Shown here: piece after piece, positions 1-8,154 of the stretch
Numbering within the stretch: the first letter of the stretch is position 1
Layout: the number at the start of each line of letters is the position of its first letter
NCBI RefSeq assembly: GCF_004349195.1
Contig: NZ_SMLG01000001.1
Location: forward strand, 62,001 to 126,000
DNA from: Flavobacterium rhamnosiphilum
GTDB taxonomy: Bacteria; Bacteroidota; Bacteroidia; Flavobacteriales; Flavobacteriaceae
Length of the DNA stretch: 64,000 nt
Direction of reading: 5' to 3'
Translations under genes and position numbers: made by a program
Notes under the pieces: model-generated
What the model was told of the DNA's origin: nothing
The model's input: the letters and a program-made list of their open reading frames with translations, nothing else
Databases searched by the model: none

Positions 1-2
1 AA

Positions 3-1661
3 TTCTTGGTAAACGGCGGATTTATTTTATCAGATGAAACACAATTGTATTATAATGTCGCTTATGTCTATAAAAAAGTAAATTCTTTTGCCAATTACAG
101 AACACCCTATTGGGACTATGGAGGAGACATTACTTTAAACGATCTTCCCTACTTATTAGACTTCTTTGGAGACGGAACGGTTGCTTCTTACAAAGGGTAT
201 CACCCTACATTTACTGGAGATTTGAACGATTACCATGCTACCTTGGGTTATAAATCTATAAAGAATGGATGGAATACCGATGCCAGTATAACTGTTGGTG
301 GTAATAAGCAAACCTATACCATAGAAAACTCTCATAATAGATCCCCTATTCAAGATCCTAATAAGATTAATATATATCGAGAGAACAGTCCCATATTTTT
401 TAAACCGGGAGGAGCTTCGTTTAACCATATTGTGGGTAACTTGGATATTTCTAAAGTATTATCTGATAAAATAAGTATTGGTTTTGGTTCTGAGGTTAGA
501 ACAGAAACTTTTGAAGTGATTGCAGGAGACAAAGCATCTTGGGATGGATTTGGTGCGGACTCATTTGCTGGTAACAGACCCGAGGATTCAGGCAAATGGA
601 ATCGTTATAACTTAGGCGGATACTTCGATTTAGCGTATGATTTTACTAAAAATTTCTTAGTAAACGGTACGGTTCGTTATGAAAATTATAGCGATTTTGG
701 GGGAGCAACGGTTTGGAAATTAAGTTCCAGATATAAATTCTCGAATGATAAAATTACGATAAGAGGATCCGTTTCCTCTGGATTCAGAGCGCCAACATTA
801 CACCAAATTTATACTCAAAAATCACAATATTCATTTGTACCAGACCAAGGGGTTCGAGTTAGTGGAATTATAAACAATGTTTCCCCACAAGCACGCCAAT
901 TAGGCATTCCTCAATTAGACGCTGAAAAATCAACCAACATAACTGTAGGAATAGGAGCCAACCCTTTAAAAAACTTAAATTTCACTATAGATTATTATAA
1001 CATTAAAGTAAAAGACCGGATTATTTTGGGGGATCAAGTAGTAACCTCATTCGGTACCGTTTCCTGGTTTGAAAATTCATTCGATTCGAGGACTTCAGGT
1101 TTGGATGTAGTGATGAATTACGGTGCTGTAGCATTAGGAACCGGAGAATTAGGATTCAATTTATCCGGAAACGTAACTTTTGAAAATAAAAGAATTTCAC
1201 TGGTTGCAAGTGATAATTTTGGAGCAAGATTTAACGCTTTAATGTTTACATCAAGACCTGAAACAAAATGGATTTTGGACGCAAATTACAAAATTAGAAA
1301 ATTTGACTTATCGCTTAACAACACCTACTTTGGAAAAACAACATTCAAACAAGATGGTTTAGATTCAGACTTAAGAACTGAGTTTACACCAAAAATAGTT
1401 ACCGATTTAGGAATTAATTACGCTGCAACGGATAAATTAACCGTAACTCTTAATGTGAACAATTTATTAAATGTATTGCCGGAATGGAAATTTAAAGCTG
1501 AGAACGCAGCTGGAGCCGCCATTTTAAATGATCCGACTCAAGTAAAATCACAATTTAACTTGATTACATTCAATGGCCGTTATTCACAAATGACATACGG
1601 AGGATATCACTTTAGCCAATTAGGGACCTTGTTTAGTTTATCATTAATCTATAAATTCTAA
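3..1661 (+). CDS. TonB-dependent receptor, C-terminal part (5' end outside window)
   Basis: This is the outer-membrane beta-barrel half of a TonB-dependent receptor. The frame is open from the first bases of the window, so the signal peptide, plug domain and early barrel lie upstream; the first TTG (position 6) is not a real start. About 550 residues remain. They alternate aromatic and polar residues as barrel strands do, contain the receptor-typical SGFRAPTLHQIY segment (FRAP-like), and end in a terminal strand finishing LSLIYKF with the C-terminal Phe needed for BAM insertion. The substrate cannot be read. It is followed on the same strand, after 74 bp, by a YfiR-like gene and a PAS sensor gene, an arrangement suggesting co-function in signalling. 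Confidence 0.9.
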   Translation, partial: FLVNGGFILSDETQLYYNVAYVYKKVNSFANYRTPYWDYGGDITLNDLPYLLDFFGDGTVASYKGYHPTFTGDLNDYHATLGYKSIKNGWNTDASITVGGNKQTYTIENSHNRSPIQDPNKINIYRENSPIFFKPGGASFNHIVGNLDISKVLSDKISIGFGSEVRTETFEVIAGDKASWDGFGADSFAGNRPEDSGKWNRYNLGGYFDLAYDFTKNFLVNGTVRYENYSDFGGATVWKLSSRYKFSNDKITIRGSVSSGFRAPTLHQIYTQKSQYSFVPDQGVRVSGIINNVSPQARQLGIPQLDAEKSTNITVGIGANPLKNLNFTIDYYNIKVKDRIILGDQVVTSFGTVSWFENSFDSRTSGLDVVMNYGAVALGTGELGFNLSGNVTFENKRISLVASDNFGARFNALMFTSRPETKWILDANYKIRKFDLSLNNTYFGKTTFKQDGLDSDLRTEFTPKIVTDLGINYAATDKLTVTLNVNNLLNVLPEWKFKAENAAGAAILNDPTQVKSQFNLITFNGRYSQMTYGGYHFSQLGTLFSLSLIYKF

Positions 1662-1735
1662 TATCAGAATTATTTAAAAAATACGATAGAATCAATTATT
1701 TCAATCAGGAAAGAACTTCTTTAAAAACAAAATAG

Positions 1736-2257
1736 ATGGTACGTAAAGAGCACATATTTTTTTGGATAGTCATTATTATTTTAATGGGAGGAAATCCAAT
1801 GTCAGCCCAAGAGGGCACCGGGGAGAAGGAATATGCGCTAAAAGCTGATTTTCTGTATCGTTTTGTAGATTATGTTTATTGGAAAAATTATTCTAAAAAA
1901 CAAACTTTCAAGATCGCTATTCTGGAAGAAAGCCCAATTACCACTTCATTACTTACTATTACTAAAAACAAAAAAATTGAAGTAAAGGAATATAAAAATT
2001 TGAACGAATTAGGTTTTTGCAATATTCTGTTTGTTCCTTACAACTGTACCATACCAATTGAAACCATTCTTTCTAAACTTTCCGGTAAACCGGTACTGAT
2101 TGTGACAGAGCAAAATGGTTATGGAAAAAAAGGGGCACATATGAATTTTGTTACAGTCGACAATAAATTAAAATTTGAAGTAAATCTCAAAGCAATAAAT
2201 AAAGCAGGAATAGGAATCAGTTCCTTCTTGCTGCAACATGCAATTATTGTGCAATAA
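1736..2257 (+). CDS. YfiR family protein (DUF4154)
   Basis: A 173-residue secreted protein. Residues 1-25 form a signal peptide (hydrophobic core IFFWIVIIILMG, probable cut after MSAQ). The mature part matches the YfiR/DUF4154 pattern: an EYALKADFLYRFVDYVYW start and a C-terminal block with the GAHMNFVTVDNKLKFEVNL segment followed by KAGIGISSFLLQHA. In the Pseudomonas YfiBNR system, YfiR is a periplasmic inhibitor of the membrane protein YfiN, whose sensor domain is CHASE8. The next gene has a CHASE8-like sensor region, so the pair probably works in the same way, here on a PAS sensor. The gene lies between the receptor and the sensor, same strand, and could be in one transcript. Domain call secure; partner inferred from context. 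Confidence 0.85.
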   Translation: MVRKEHIFFWIVIIILMGGNPMSAQEGTGEKEYALKADFLYRFVDYVYWKNYSKKQTFKIAILEESPITTSLLTITKNKKIEVKEYKNLNELGFCNILFVPYNCTIPIETILSKLSGKPVLIVTEQNGYGKKGAHMNFVTVDNKLKFEVNLKAINKAGIGISSFLLQHAIIVQ

Positions 2258-2394
2258 TAGTATCAAATTACAAATTTAGATCGTTCCATTTGTGCGTGAA
2301 TTTGAATGGAAAAAGGAAGATGTAAGAGAAAAACAGTTGCGGAGCATTTGGTTTGCAGAGTATTATTTTTTAGTATCGAAAAAACAACAAATAC

Positions 2395-4848
2395 ATGATA
2401 AATCTACGTAACATATCCATTAAAAACAAGCTCGTGCTCATGCAGGTTTTCACCTCTGCGTTTGTATTAGGGCTATGTATTACCGCTTTTGTGCTAATAG
2501 ACATCAAAGGATTCAAAGACCGAAAAGTGATTAGTTCAATAGCCATTGCACAAGTGGTAGGCTTTAATAATGTTTCTGCACTTGAATTTTTGGACAATGC
2601 TGCCGCCAATAAAATTCTATCAGAATTAAACGTGCAAAACGATATTTTGAATGCAAATATATTGGACAAAAAAGGTACCGTTTTTGCATCCTATACAAAA
2701 CCGGGCTCTGATCCTAAATATCGATTTGCTATTCCCACCATGAATGAAAAAAGCTTCCTGTTTACCAATGAAAATCTTTTTGTTTACAGCAAAATTAAGA
2801 AAGACGATAAAACAATAGGATTAGTTTGCATCCGATTTGAACTATCGGAATTGAATAAAATAAAAATGGACGTTTTGCGTCTGGGAATAGCATTACTGGT
2901 TGTCGGAATCGGACTCGCATTTCTAATTGCGATGATTATCAAAAAATACATCTCAAAACCCTTGTTGAACCTGGTAACAGGGATACAACAGATAAAAGAC
3001 ACCGGCGATTACAAAATCCGCATGGCTGTTGAAGGAAAAGATGAAATCAGTATCCTCTCCTTGGGGCTTAATGATATGCTTTCAACTATTGAAAAAAGAG
3101 ACAATGAAGTGGCGCAATCTAAAGAACAATTGAATGAACAAAACACCCTTTTACAATCTGTTATACAAAACATGGGTGACGGGTTGATCGTAGTTGATGA
3201 GAACAGAAAATTCATTTTTTGGAATCCTGCCGGTGAAAGAATAATTGGAATTGGGCCCATGGATATTCCTCAAGAGAGATGGGCTCAAACCTATGGCTTC
3301 TTTCTGCCCGATACCAAAACAATTTTTGACACTAATGAATTCCCCTTAGTAAAAGCATTAAATGGTGAAGAGGTGGATAATATGGAAATATTTATCCAAA
3401 ATTATAAAAAACCCGAAGGTCTTTTTGTTATTGTAACTGCCAGACCGTTAAAAAGCCCCTCTGGGGAGATAACCGGTGGAGTTCTAGTTATTCACGACAT
3501 TACGGAACTAAAAAATTCGGAAAACGAGATACGAAAACTAAATGAAGGACTGGAACAAAAAGTAACAGAACGCACCGCCCAATTAGCAGAAGCGAGTGAA
3601 ACCCTTCGTAAAAGCGAAGAAAAATATCGTGAAATAGTGGAGAATATCGGCGATGTAGTCCATACTTCTGATTACAAAGGTTATTTTACCTATATCAATC
3701 CTGCGTGTAAAAAACTGACGGGTTACACGCCAGATGAACTCATAGGGAAACATTTTTCAGAACTTGTAGCTCCGGAATGGAAAGACCGTGTGGCTGAATT
3801 CTATTTGAATCAATTTAAAAATAAAATAGATGAATCCTTGTTTTCATTTCCTATCATTACCAAATCCGGAGAACAAAAATGGGTGGAGCAAACGGTAATG
3901 CAGTTACGAGAAGGAAATAGGATAACTGGGCATAAATCTATTCTGAGAGACGTTACAGAACGGAAAGCAGCCGAACAAAAATTAAAAGAAAGCGAAGGTC
4001 AATTGCAAACCATCTTTAATGAGGCACCAGATGCCCTAATTGTAATAAATGATGAGGGAATCATTATTAGATGGAATCCACAAGCCGAAAAAATATTCGG
4101 ATGGTCATTAGGGGAAGTCATAGGAAAATCGATGCGGGATTTAATCATTCCTGAGCAACATAGAGAGGCCCATACTAAAGGTTTCCAAAATTTCCTTCTA
4201 ACAGCTGAAGGGCCTATTATCAATAAAACAATAGAAATCACGGCTCTTAACAAAAAAAACATCGAATTTGAGATTGAGTTAACAGTCTCTCCAGCCACTA
4301 TTTTAGGAAAATATATCTTCATTGCTTTTATCAAAGACATATCGTTGACAAAAAAAATGGAAAATGAAAAAATAGAAGCCGATAAATTAGTGCGTCTTAA
4401 CGAGCTAAAATTGAAATTAATTCTGGAGAATATTGGCGAAGGAATTATTGTAACTGACAGCCAGAAAAGAATTGTTTTATCCAATCGCATGGCAGAAGAA
4501 ATTATAGGAATAAAACAAGATTCCGAAATGCCAACCACTCTGGATTGGTCAACTAAATATGAATTATATTATCCTGACGAAGTAACCGTTTTTCCTGCCC
4601 AGAACCTTCCGTTAGAAAAAGCATTAAAAGGCGAATCAACGGATGACGTTGAAATAATAATTGAAGATAACGAAACTAAAACCAAAAAACGGGTTGTCAT
4701 TAGCGGCAGACCAATAATCGATGAAAACAACTATGTTATTGCCGCCGTTGCAAATATAAAAGACATTACCTATTACAAAGAACTTGAAGTCGCTTTGGAA
4801 GAAAGTGAACAGAAATATCGAAAATTAATTGGATTTAAAAAGGGATAA
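2395..4848 (+). CDS. CHASE8/HAMP/multi-PAS membrane sensor lacking a kinase core
   Basis: An 817-residue inner-membrane sensor. Order by eye: TM helix about 14-37, CHASE8-like periplasmic region about 40-155, second TM about 161-182, HAMP about 183-240, then four PAS units (about 250-375, 405-525, 530-650, 665-795) with PAC-type ends such as GEITGGVLVIHDITE and GHKSILRDVTERKAAEQ. A fifth PAS begins at EESEQKYRKLI and stops six residues later (GFKKG end). No HisKA H-box, HATPase, GGDEF or EAL motif is present, although this architecture normally ends in a histidine kinase. Only about 130 bp separate the stop from a convergent gene, so the catalytic part is not simply out of frame. It is either a truncated kinase or a signalling protein that works through a partner. 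Confidence 0.85.
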   Translation: MINLRNISIKNKLVLMQVFTSAFVLGLCITAFVLIDIKGFKDRKVISSIAIAQVVGFNNVSALEFLDNAAANKILSELNVQNDILNANILDKKGTVFASYTKPGSDPKYRFAIPTMNEKSFLFTNENLFVYSKIKKDDKTIGLVCIRFELSELNKIKMDVLRLGIALLVVGIGLAFLIAMIIKKYISKPLLNLVTGIQQIKDTGDYKIRMAVEGKDEISILSLGLNDMLSTIEKRDNEVAQSKEQLNEQNTLLQSVIQNMGDGLIVVDENRKFIFWNPAGERIIGIGPMDIPQERWAQTYGFFLPDTKTIFDTNEFPLVKALNGEEVDNMEIFIQNYKKPEGLFVIVTARPLKSPSGEITGGVLVIHDITELKNSENEIRKLNEGLEQKVTERTAQLAEASETLRKSEEKYREIVENIGDVVHTSDYKGYFTYINPACKKLTGYTPDELIGKHFSELVAPEWKDRVAEFYLNQFKNKIDESLFSFPIITKSGEQKWVEQTVMQLREGNRITGHKSILRDVTERKAAEQKLKESEGQLQTIFNEAPDALIVINDEGIIIRWNPQAEKIFGWSLGEVIGKSMRDLIIPEQHREAHTKGFQNFLLTAEGPIINKTIEITALNKKNIEFEIELTVSPATILGKYIFIAFIKDISLTKKMENEKIEADKLVRLNELKLKLILENIGEGIIVTDSQKRIVLSNRMAEEIIGIKQDSEMPTTLDWSTKYELYYPDEVTVFPAQNLPLEKALKGESTDDVEIIIEDNETKTKKRVVISGRPIIDENNYVIAAVANIKDITYYKELEVALEESEQKYRKLIGFKKG

Positions 4849-4879
4849 AAAATAGCATTTACTGTACTGTTTTTTTAAA

Positions 4880-4948
4880 CTTAAATGAACTTATATTCCT
4901 TATATGTTAAGAAATTTAAACCATATAAGGAATATAAATTCATTTAAG
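4880..4948. repeat. Near-perfect 27-bp inverted repeat between convergent genes
   Basis: Arms at 4880-4906 and 4922-4948 are reverse complements with one mismatch in 27; the loop is 15 nt. The sequence is AT-rich (core TTATATTCCTTATATG). It sits between the truncated sensor gene (ends 4848) and the convergent gene ending at 4980. It could terminate both transcripts, but no T-run follows the stem on either strand; the T-run at about 4870-4876 lies on the wrong side. A deletion or insertion scar is the alternative. Confidence 0.75.
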
Positions 4949-4979
4949 AAAGTGCAATCATTCGCAGTTGTCACAAGGT

Positions 4980-5396
4980 TTATTTTATATACCCGATTTT
5001 TACATAATAGTTTTTCGGATTGATTTTGCCCCCTTCTTTTGGATAAGGTAAAACACTAAAGCTTTTTATCTTTTTTTGTTTTTCTGGCAAATATTTAGAA
5101 AACCACTGCTTATTTTCTTCTTCGTTTTTCATCGAAAAAACCATCGTGTGGTCCTCAACTAATTTTGAATCTTTGTAAGCAGAAATTATAGCCGAAGCTT
5201 CTCCCGCCCAGACACAAGTCACACCCTCCGGGCAACGGGAATCAGAAACGACTTCTTTTAAAACCAAATTAAATCCCTTTTTCTTAAGACACTTTTTTTG
5301 GGTTATCTTTAGGGATTGAACATTTTCTGTTTTGGCATTTTGTGCGAAAGTTATCGAACCAAGAATCAAAAAAAACAATAGCAATGACTTTTTCAT
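4980..5396 (-). CDS. Small secreted protein of unknown function with DSRCPxGxxCVWAG motif
   Basis: A 138-residue exported protein: signal peptide MKKSLLLFFLILGSITFAQ, then a mature domain of about 118 residues. The central stretch SDSRCPEGVTCVWAGEA, with two cysteines that may pair, recurs in small secreted proteins of many bacteria; I know no assigned function. It is rich in Lys and has no lipobox (cleavage after FAQ, so soluble periplasmic or exported). The gene is read in the same direction as mntR, whose stop is 46 bp upstream of this start, so it may be expressed with mntR. It is convergent with the PAS sensor gene. ATG start chosen for the clean signal peptide. Confidence 0.75.
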   Translation of the reverse strand: MKKSLLLFFLILGSITFAQNAKTENVQSLKITQKKCLKKKGFNLVLKEVVSDSRCPEGVTCVWAGEASAIISAYKDSKLVEDHTMVFSMKNEEENKQWFSKYLPEKQKKIKSFSVLPYPKEGGKINPKNYYVKIGYIK

Positions 5397-5442
5397 GTTC
5401 TTTATTTTTTAAACAGTTTATCCAAAAATATCGCAAAAATCA

Positions 5443-6096
5443 CTATGTCAATTTTACAAAAAGGTTGCTGGCAATTTTATTTGAAATGGTTAAATCTTTG
5501 CTGTCTACTTTTATTTTCAAAGACAAATCGAAACTTTCCTTTCCTATGATTTCAATTTTAGAACCCAGTGCGATTCCCTGTTTGTCCAAATATTTTAGAA
5601 ACTCTGATGAGGTATCTTTAACGCCAACACATATTCCTGCTTGATTTTCCTGTAATTCCGAGAGCAATTGTTTTTCGATTTTAACGATTTGCCCATTTGC
5701 ATCAGGAATAGGATCTCCATGTGGATCTTCGGTGGGATTCCCTAAAAAATCATCTAGTTTGTTGATGAGTTTTTCTGATTTAATATGCTCTAATTGTTCC
5801 GCAATATCATGGACCTCATCCCAGGAAAAATCTAGCTTATCTACTAAAAAAACTTCCCAAAGACGGTGTTTTCTCACGATCATTTTTGCCGCTATTTTAC
5901 CGTGCTCTGTCAAAGAAACACCTTGGTATTTTTTATAATTAACCAAGTCTTTTTCGGCTAATTTCTTAAGCATATCAGTCACTGAAGAAGCTTTGGTTTC
6001 CATTTTTTCGGCAATGGCATTGGTGCTTATTTCTGAATCTGAAATAATGGTAAGATGGTATATGGTTTTAAGATAATTTTCTTCTGAAAATGTCAT
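5443..6096 (-). CDS. mntR: DtxR/MntR family metal-dependent repressor
   Basis: A 217-residue iron- or manganese-responsive repressor of the DtxR class. Residues 1-70 form the winged helix (SEENYLKTIYHLT, then the recognition region ETKASSVTDMLKKLAEKDLV). Residues about 70-140 form the dimerization and metal-binding domain (KHRLWEVFLVDKL, then DEVHDIAEQLEHI, with the His and Glu residues expected as ligands, then GNPTEDPHGDPIP). Residues about 145-217 form a FeoA/SH3-like domain. It lies 100 bp downstream of mntH on the same strand, with a structured RNA element between them. A DtxR-type box overlaps the divergent receptor promoter at 8124-8139, a likely target. Whether the effector is Mn or Fe cannot be told from sequence; mntH favours Mn. 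Confidence 0.88.
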   Translation of the reverse strand: MTFSEENYLKTIYHLTIISDSEISTNAIAEKMETKASSVTDMLKKLAEKDLVNYKKYQGVSLTEHGKIAAKMIVRKHRLWEVFLVDKLDFSWDEVHDIAEQLEHIKSEKLINKLDDFLGNPTEDPHGDPIPDANGQIVKIEKQLLSELQENQAGICVGVKDTSSEFLKYLDKQGIALGSKIEIIGKESFDLSLKIKVDSKDLTISNKIASNLFVKLT

Positions 6097-6111
6097 TTTT
6101 TTTATTTTTTT

Positions 6112-6188
6112 AGCCCTGATAGAAGCGGTATCCTTTTCCTGCTTTTTTAAGCAGGAAAAGATATAGCGAATAGCAGGAAATAGCTCCT
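6112..6188 (-). ncRNA. Structured 3'-UTR RNA element, copy 1 (Flavo-1-like)
   Basis: Read on the minus strand the element begins with GGAGCTA a few bases after the mntH stop (6196) and ends AGGGCT just before mntR. An outer helix pairs CCTG with CAGG (plus strand 6115-6118 with 6174-6177), extended by AGC/GCT. A central perfect 10-bp hairpin has arms 6134-6143 and 6150-6159. Two more copies, at 19878-19956 and 48608-48685, keep the same layout with compensatory changes in the outer helix. It resembles the Rfam Flavo-1 motif from memory; that name is not certain. Confidence 0.7.
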
Positions 6189-6195
6189 GAAAAAT

Positions 6196-8067
6196 TTATT
6201 TTTTTACAATAAGTAACGGAATAGAAATTTTGTGGCGCAATTTGTCAACCGTGGTTCCAAAGACTAAATCCTTGAATCCCGTATGACCGTGAGTTCCCAT
6301 CACCAAAATGTCAAATTCTCCTTTATTGATGATTTCCGGAATCACTTTATTAGGTTTTCCAAATCCTAATTGCGTTTCAACTTTAAATCCTTTTTCAGTA
6401 AGCATTACTTTGTATTCTTCTAATAATTTTTCGTCGATTAACGTTTCGTGATCATCCGTATTTTCGCCATAAATCATCGCTCCAACGGTTTCTACCACGT
6501 GAATCAACGTATATTTAGCTTCTATTCCGCCTAATTCAAAAGCATTATTTAATGCCACCTCATCTGCACTGGAGAAATCTACAGAGACCGCAATATTCTT
6601 TTTAGCATAACTTGCAGATTTAGAAAATTGCAATTTTAAACTATGTGGCGAATGATTTGTAATATCTATTTTTGCTTTGGCAACAAAAGGCTTAAACACA
6701 ATATAAAGCAACAAAATCAAGAAACCTATGGCTAAGGGAACTACCGTTAACCATAATAAAAGTGGATTTTCGGAAGTTTCAAGCCATCCTGTTATTTCAT
6801 CAAAAACCAATTTAGCATTTAATGAAACGATGATTGTTGCAATAACCCAAGAAGCAATTTGAGTAATTTTTCCAATATGGAATCCTTTCATTTTTGATTT
6901 ATCACTTACAAAATGAATCAACGGAATAATGGCAAAACCCAATTGCAGACTCAGGATAACCTGACTCAAAATCAGCAATTTTCCTGTTACACTTTCCCCG
7001 TAAATAGTAATTACAATAACCGCAGGAACAATAGCGATTAATCGTGTTATAATTCTACGAACCCAAGGCTGAATACGTAAATTAAGATATCCTTCCATCA
7101 CAATTTGACCTGCCAGTGTTCCAGTAATTGTGGAACTTTGCCCAGCAGCAATCAAGGCTACCGCAAATAATATTGGTGCAAATTTGCTTCCTAAAAGCGG
7201 TTCCAGGAATCGATGGGCATCTTGAATTTCAGCCACTTCAAACATCCCGTTTTTATAAAATGTGGCTGCCGCCAATATCAAAATAGCAGCATTCACTAAA
7301 AAAGCCAAGTTTAATGCAATCGTAGAATCGATGAAATTGTATTTTAAAGCCTGCTTAATTCCAGCTTTACTTCGGTCGAAGTTTCTAGTTTGCACCAATG
7401 AGGAATGCAAGTATAAATTGTGCGGCATAACCGTTGCTCCAATAATTCCAATAGCGATATACAATGCCGTTTCATTGGGCATTGAAGGAATTAACCCAAA
7501 CAACACCTTATCCAGTTCCGGCTGGGCAAATATCATTTCAAAAATAAAGGAAAATCCAATAATAGCAACCAATACAATGATAAAAGCTTCCATTTTACGG
7601 ATCCCTTTATTGATTAAGAACAACAACAAAAAGGTATCTAAAACCGTAATCAAGACCCCTTCGATCAACGGAATATCAAATAGTAAATTGATACCGATTG
7701 CCATTCCTAAAACCTCGGCAAGATCACAGGCTGCGATAGCAATTTCGGCAAGGAAATACAATATATAATTGATAAATGGCGAATAGGTTTCTCGGGAAGC
7801 TTGCGCCAAATCACGTTGGGTAACAATCCCCAGTCGGGCACTCAAGCTTTGCAACAACAAAGCCATAATGTTACTCATCAATAAAACCCAAAGCAAGGCA
7901 TACCCAAACTGGCTACCGCCTGCAATGTCCGTCGCCCAGTTTCCCGGATCCATATAACCAACACTAATTAAATAGGCCGGCCCAAAAAAAGCAAGGATTT
8001 TTCGGAATACTGATTTCTTGTTTAGTGTGGAAACCGATTGGTTTACTTCTTCTAACGATTTAGTCAT
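6196..8067 (-). CDS. mntH: NRAMP metal-ion transporter with C-terminal UspA domain
   Basis: A 623-residue inner-membrane divalent-metal/proton symporter. Residues about 20-460 are the NRAMP domain with roughly eleven membrane segments and both metal-site motifs: DPGN (40-43) in helix 1 and MPHNLYLHS in helix 6. Residues about 480-623 are a universal stress protein domain (start KNIAVSVDFSSADEVAL) with an intact nucleotide-binding signature GTHGHTGFKDLVFGTT. Bacterial MntH proteins usually stop near 420 residues, so this is a fusion; NRAMP-Usp fusions are, to my knowledge, known in Bacteroidota. Its own divergent promoter lies at 8086-8114. mntR follows in the same direction, so the transporter and its presumed repressor probably share a transcript. 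Confidence 0.92.
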   Translation of the reverse strand: MTKSLEEVNQSVSTLNKKSVFRKILAFFGPAYLISVGYMDPGNWATDIAGGSQFGYALLWVLLMSNIMALLLQSLSARLGIVTQRDLAQASRETYSPFINYILYFLAEIAIAACDLAEVLGMAIGINLLFDIPLIEGVLITVLDTFLLLFLINKGIRKMEAFIIVLVAIIGFSFIFEMIFAQPELDKVLFGLIPSMPNETALYIAIGIIGATVMPHNLYLHSSLVQTRNFDRSKAGIKQALKYNFIDSTIALNLAFLVNAAILILAAATFYKNGMFEVAEIQDAHRFLEPLLGSKFAPILFAVALIAAGQSSTITGTLAGQIVMEGYLNLRIQPWVRRIITRLIAIVPAVIVITIYGESVTGKLLILSQVILSLQLGFAIIPLIHFVSDKSKMKGFHIGKITQIASWVIATIIVSLNAKLVFDEITGWLETSENPLLLWLTVVPLAIGFLILLLYIVFKPFVAKAKIDITNHSPHSLKLQFSKSASYAKKNIAVSVDFSSADEVALNNAFELGGIEAKYTLIHVVETVGAMIYGENTDDHETLIDEKLLEEYKVMLTEKGFKVETQLGFGKPNKVIPEIINKGEFDILVMGTHGHTGFKDLVFGTTVDKLRHKISIPLLIVKK

Positions 8068-8085
8068 ATTATTAAGTTATTGATA

Positions 8086-8114
8086 CAAATGTAATTAAAA
8101 AATTTGTTTTGCAA
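8086..8114 (-). promoter_or_regulatory. mntH promoter
   Basis: On the minus strand TTG (8114-8112), an 18-nt spacer and TACATTTG (8093-8086) match the Bacteroidota sigma-A consensus TTG-N17-23-TAnnTTTG. It ends about 19 bp before the mntH ATG. Its -33 element overlaps a TTTTGCAAAA palindrome (8107-8116) shared with the divergent promoter. Confidence 0.6.
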
Positions 8115-8133
8115 AATATAATTTTTAGCTTTG
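8104..8133 (+). promoter_or_regulatory. Promoter of the divergent TonB receptor
   Basis: TTG (8104-8106), a 19-nt spacer and TAGCTTTG (8126-8133) match the Bacteroidota consensus. Transcription would begin near 8140, downstream of the TTG at 8131; this excludes that TTG as the start codon and supports GTG at 8155. Confidence 0.6.
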
Positions 8134-8139
8134 CCTAAA
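8124..8139 (+). promoter_or_regulatory. Candidate DtxR/MntR operator
   Basis: TTTAGC-TTTG-CCTAAA is an imperfect 6-4-6 palindrome with the same half-site and spacing logic as the DtxR box TTAGG-N4-CCTAA. It overlaps the -7 element of the receptor promoter completely, where binding would block initiation. mntR is encoded 2 kb away on the divergent side. Confidence 0.5.
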
Positions 8140-8154
8140 TTTAATTTAAGTATA

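Noticed and set aside
4880..4948. The 27-bp palindrome as an ordinary intrinsic terminator
   Set aside because: No T-run follows the stem on either strand, and the stem is A/T-rich and unusually long; kept as a repeat of unknown nature.
8131..8154. TTG at 8131 as start of the TonB receptor
   Set aside because: It overlaps the predicted -7 element, so it would lie upstream of the transcript; GTG 8155 gives a normal signal peptide.
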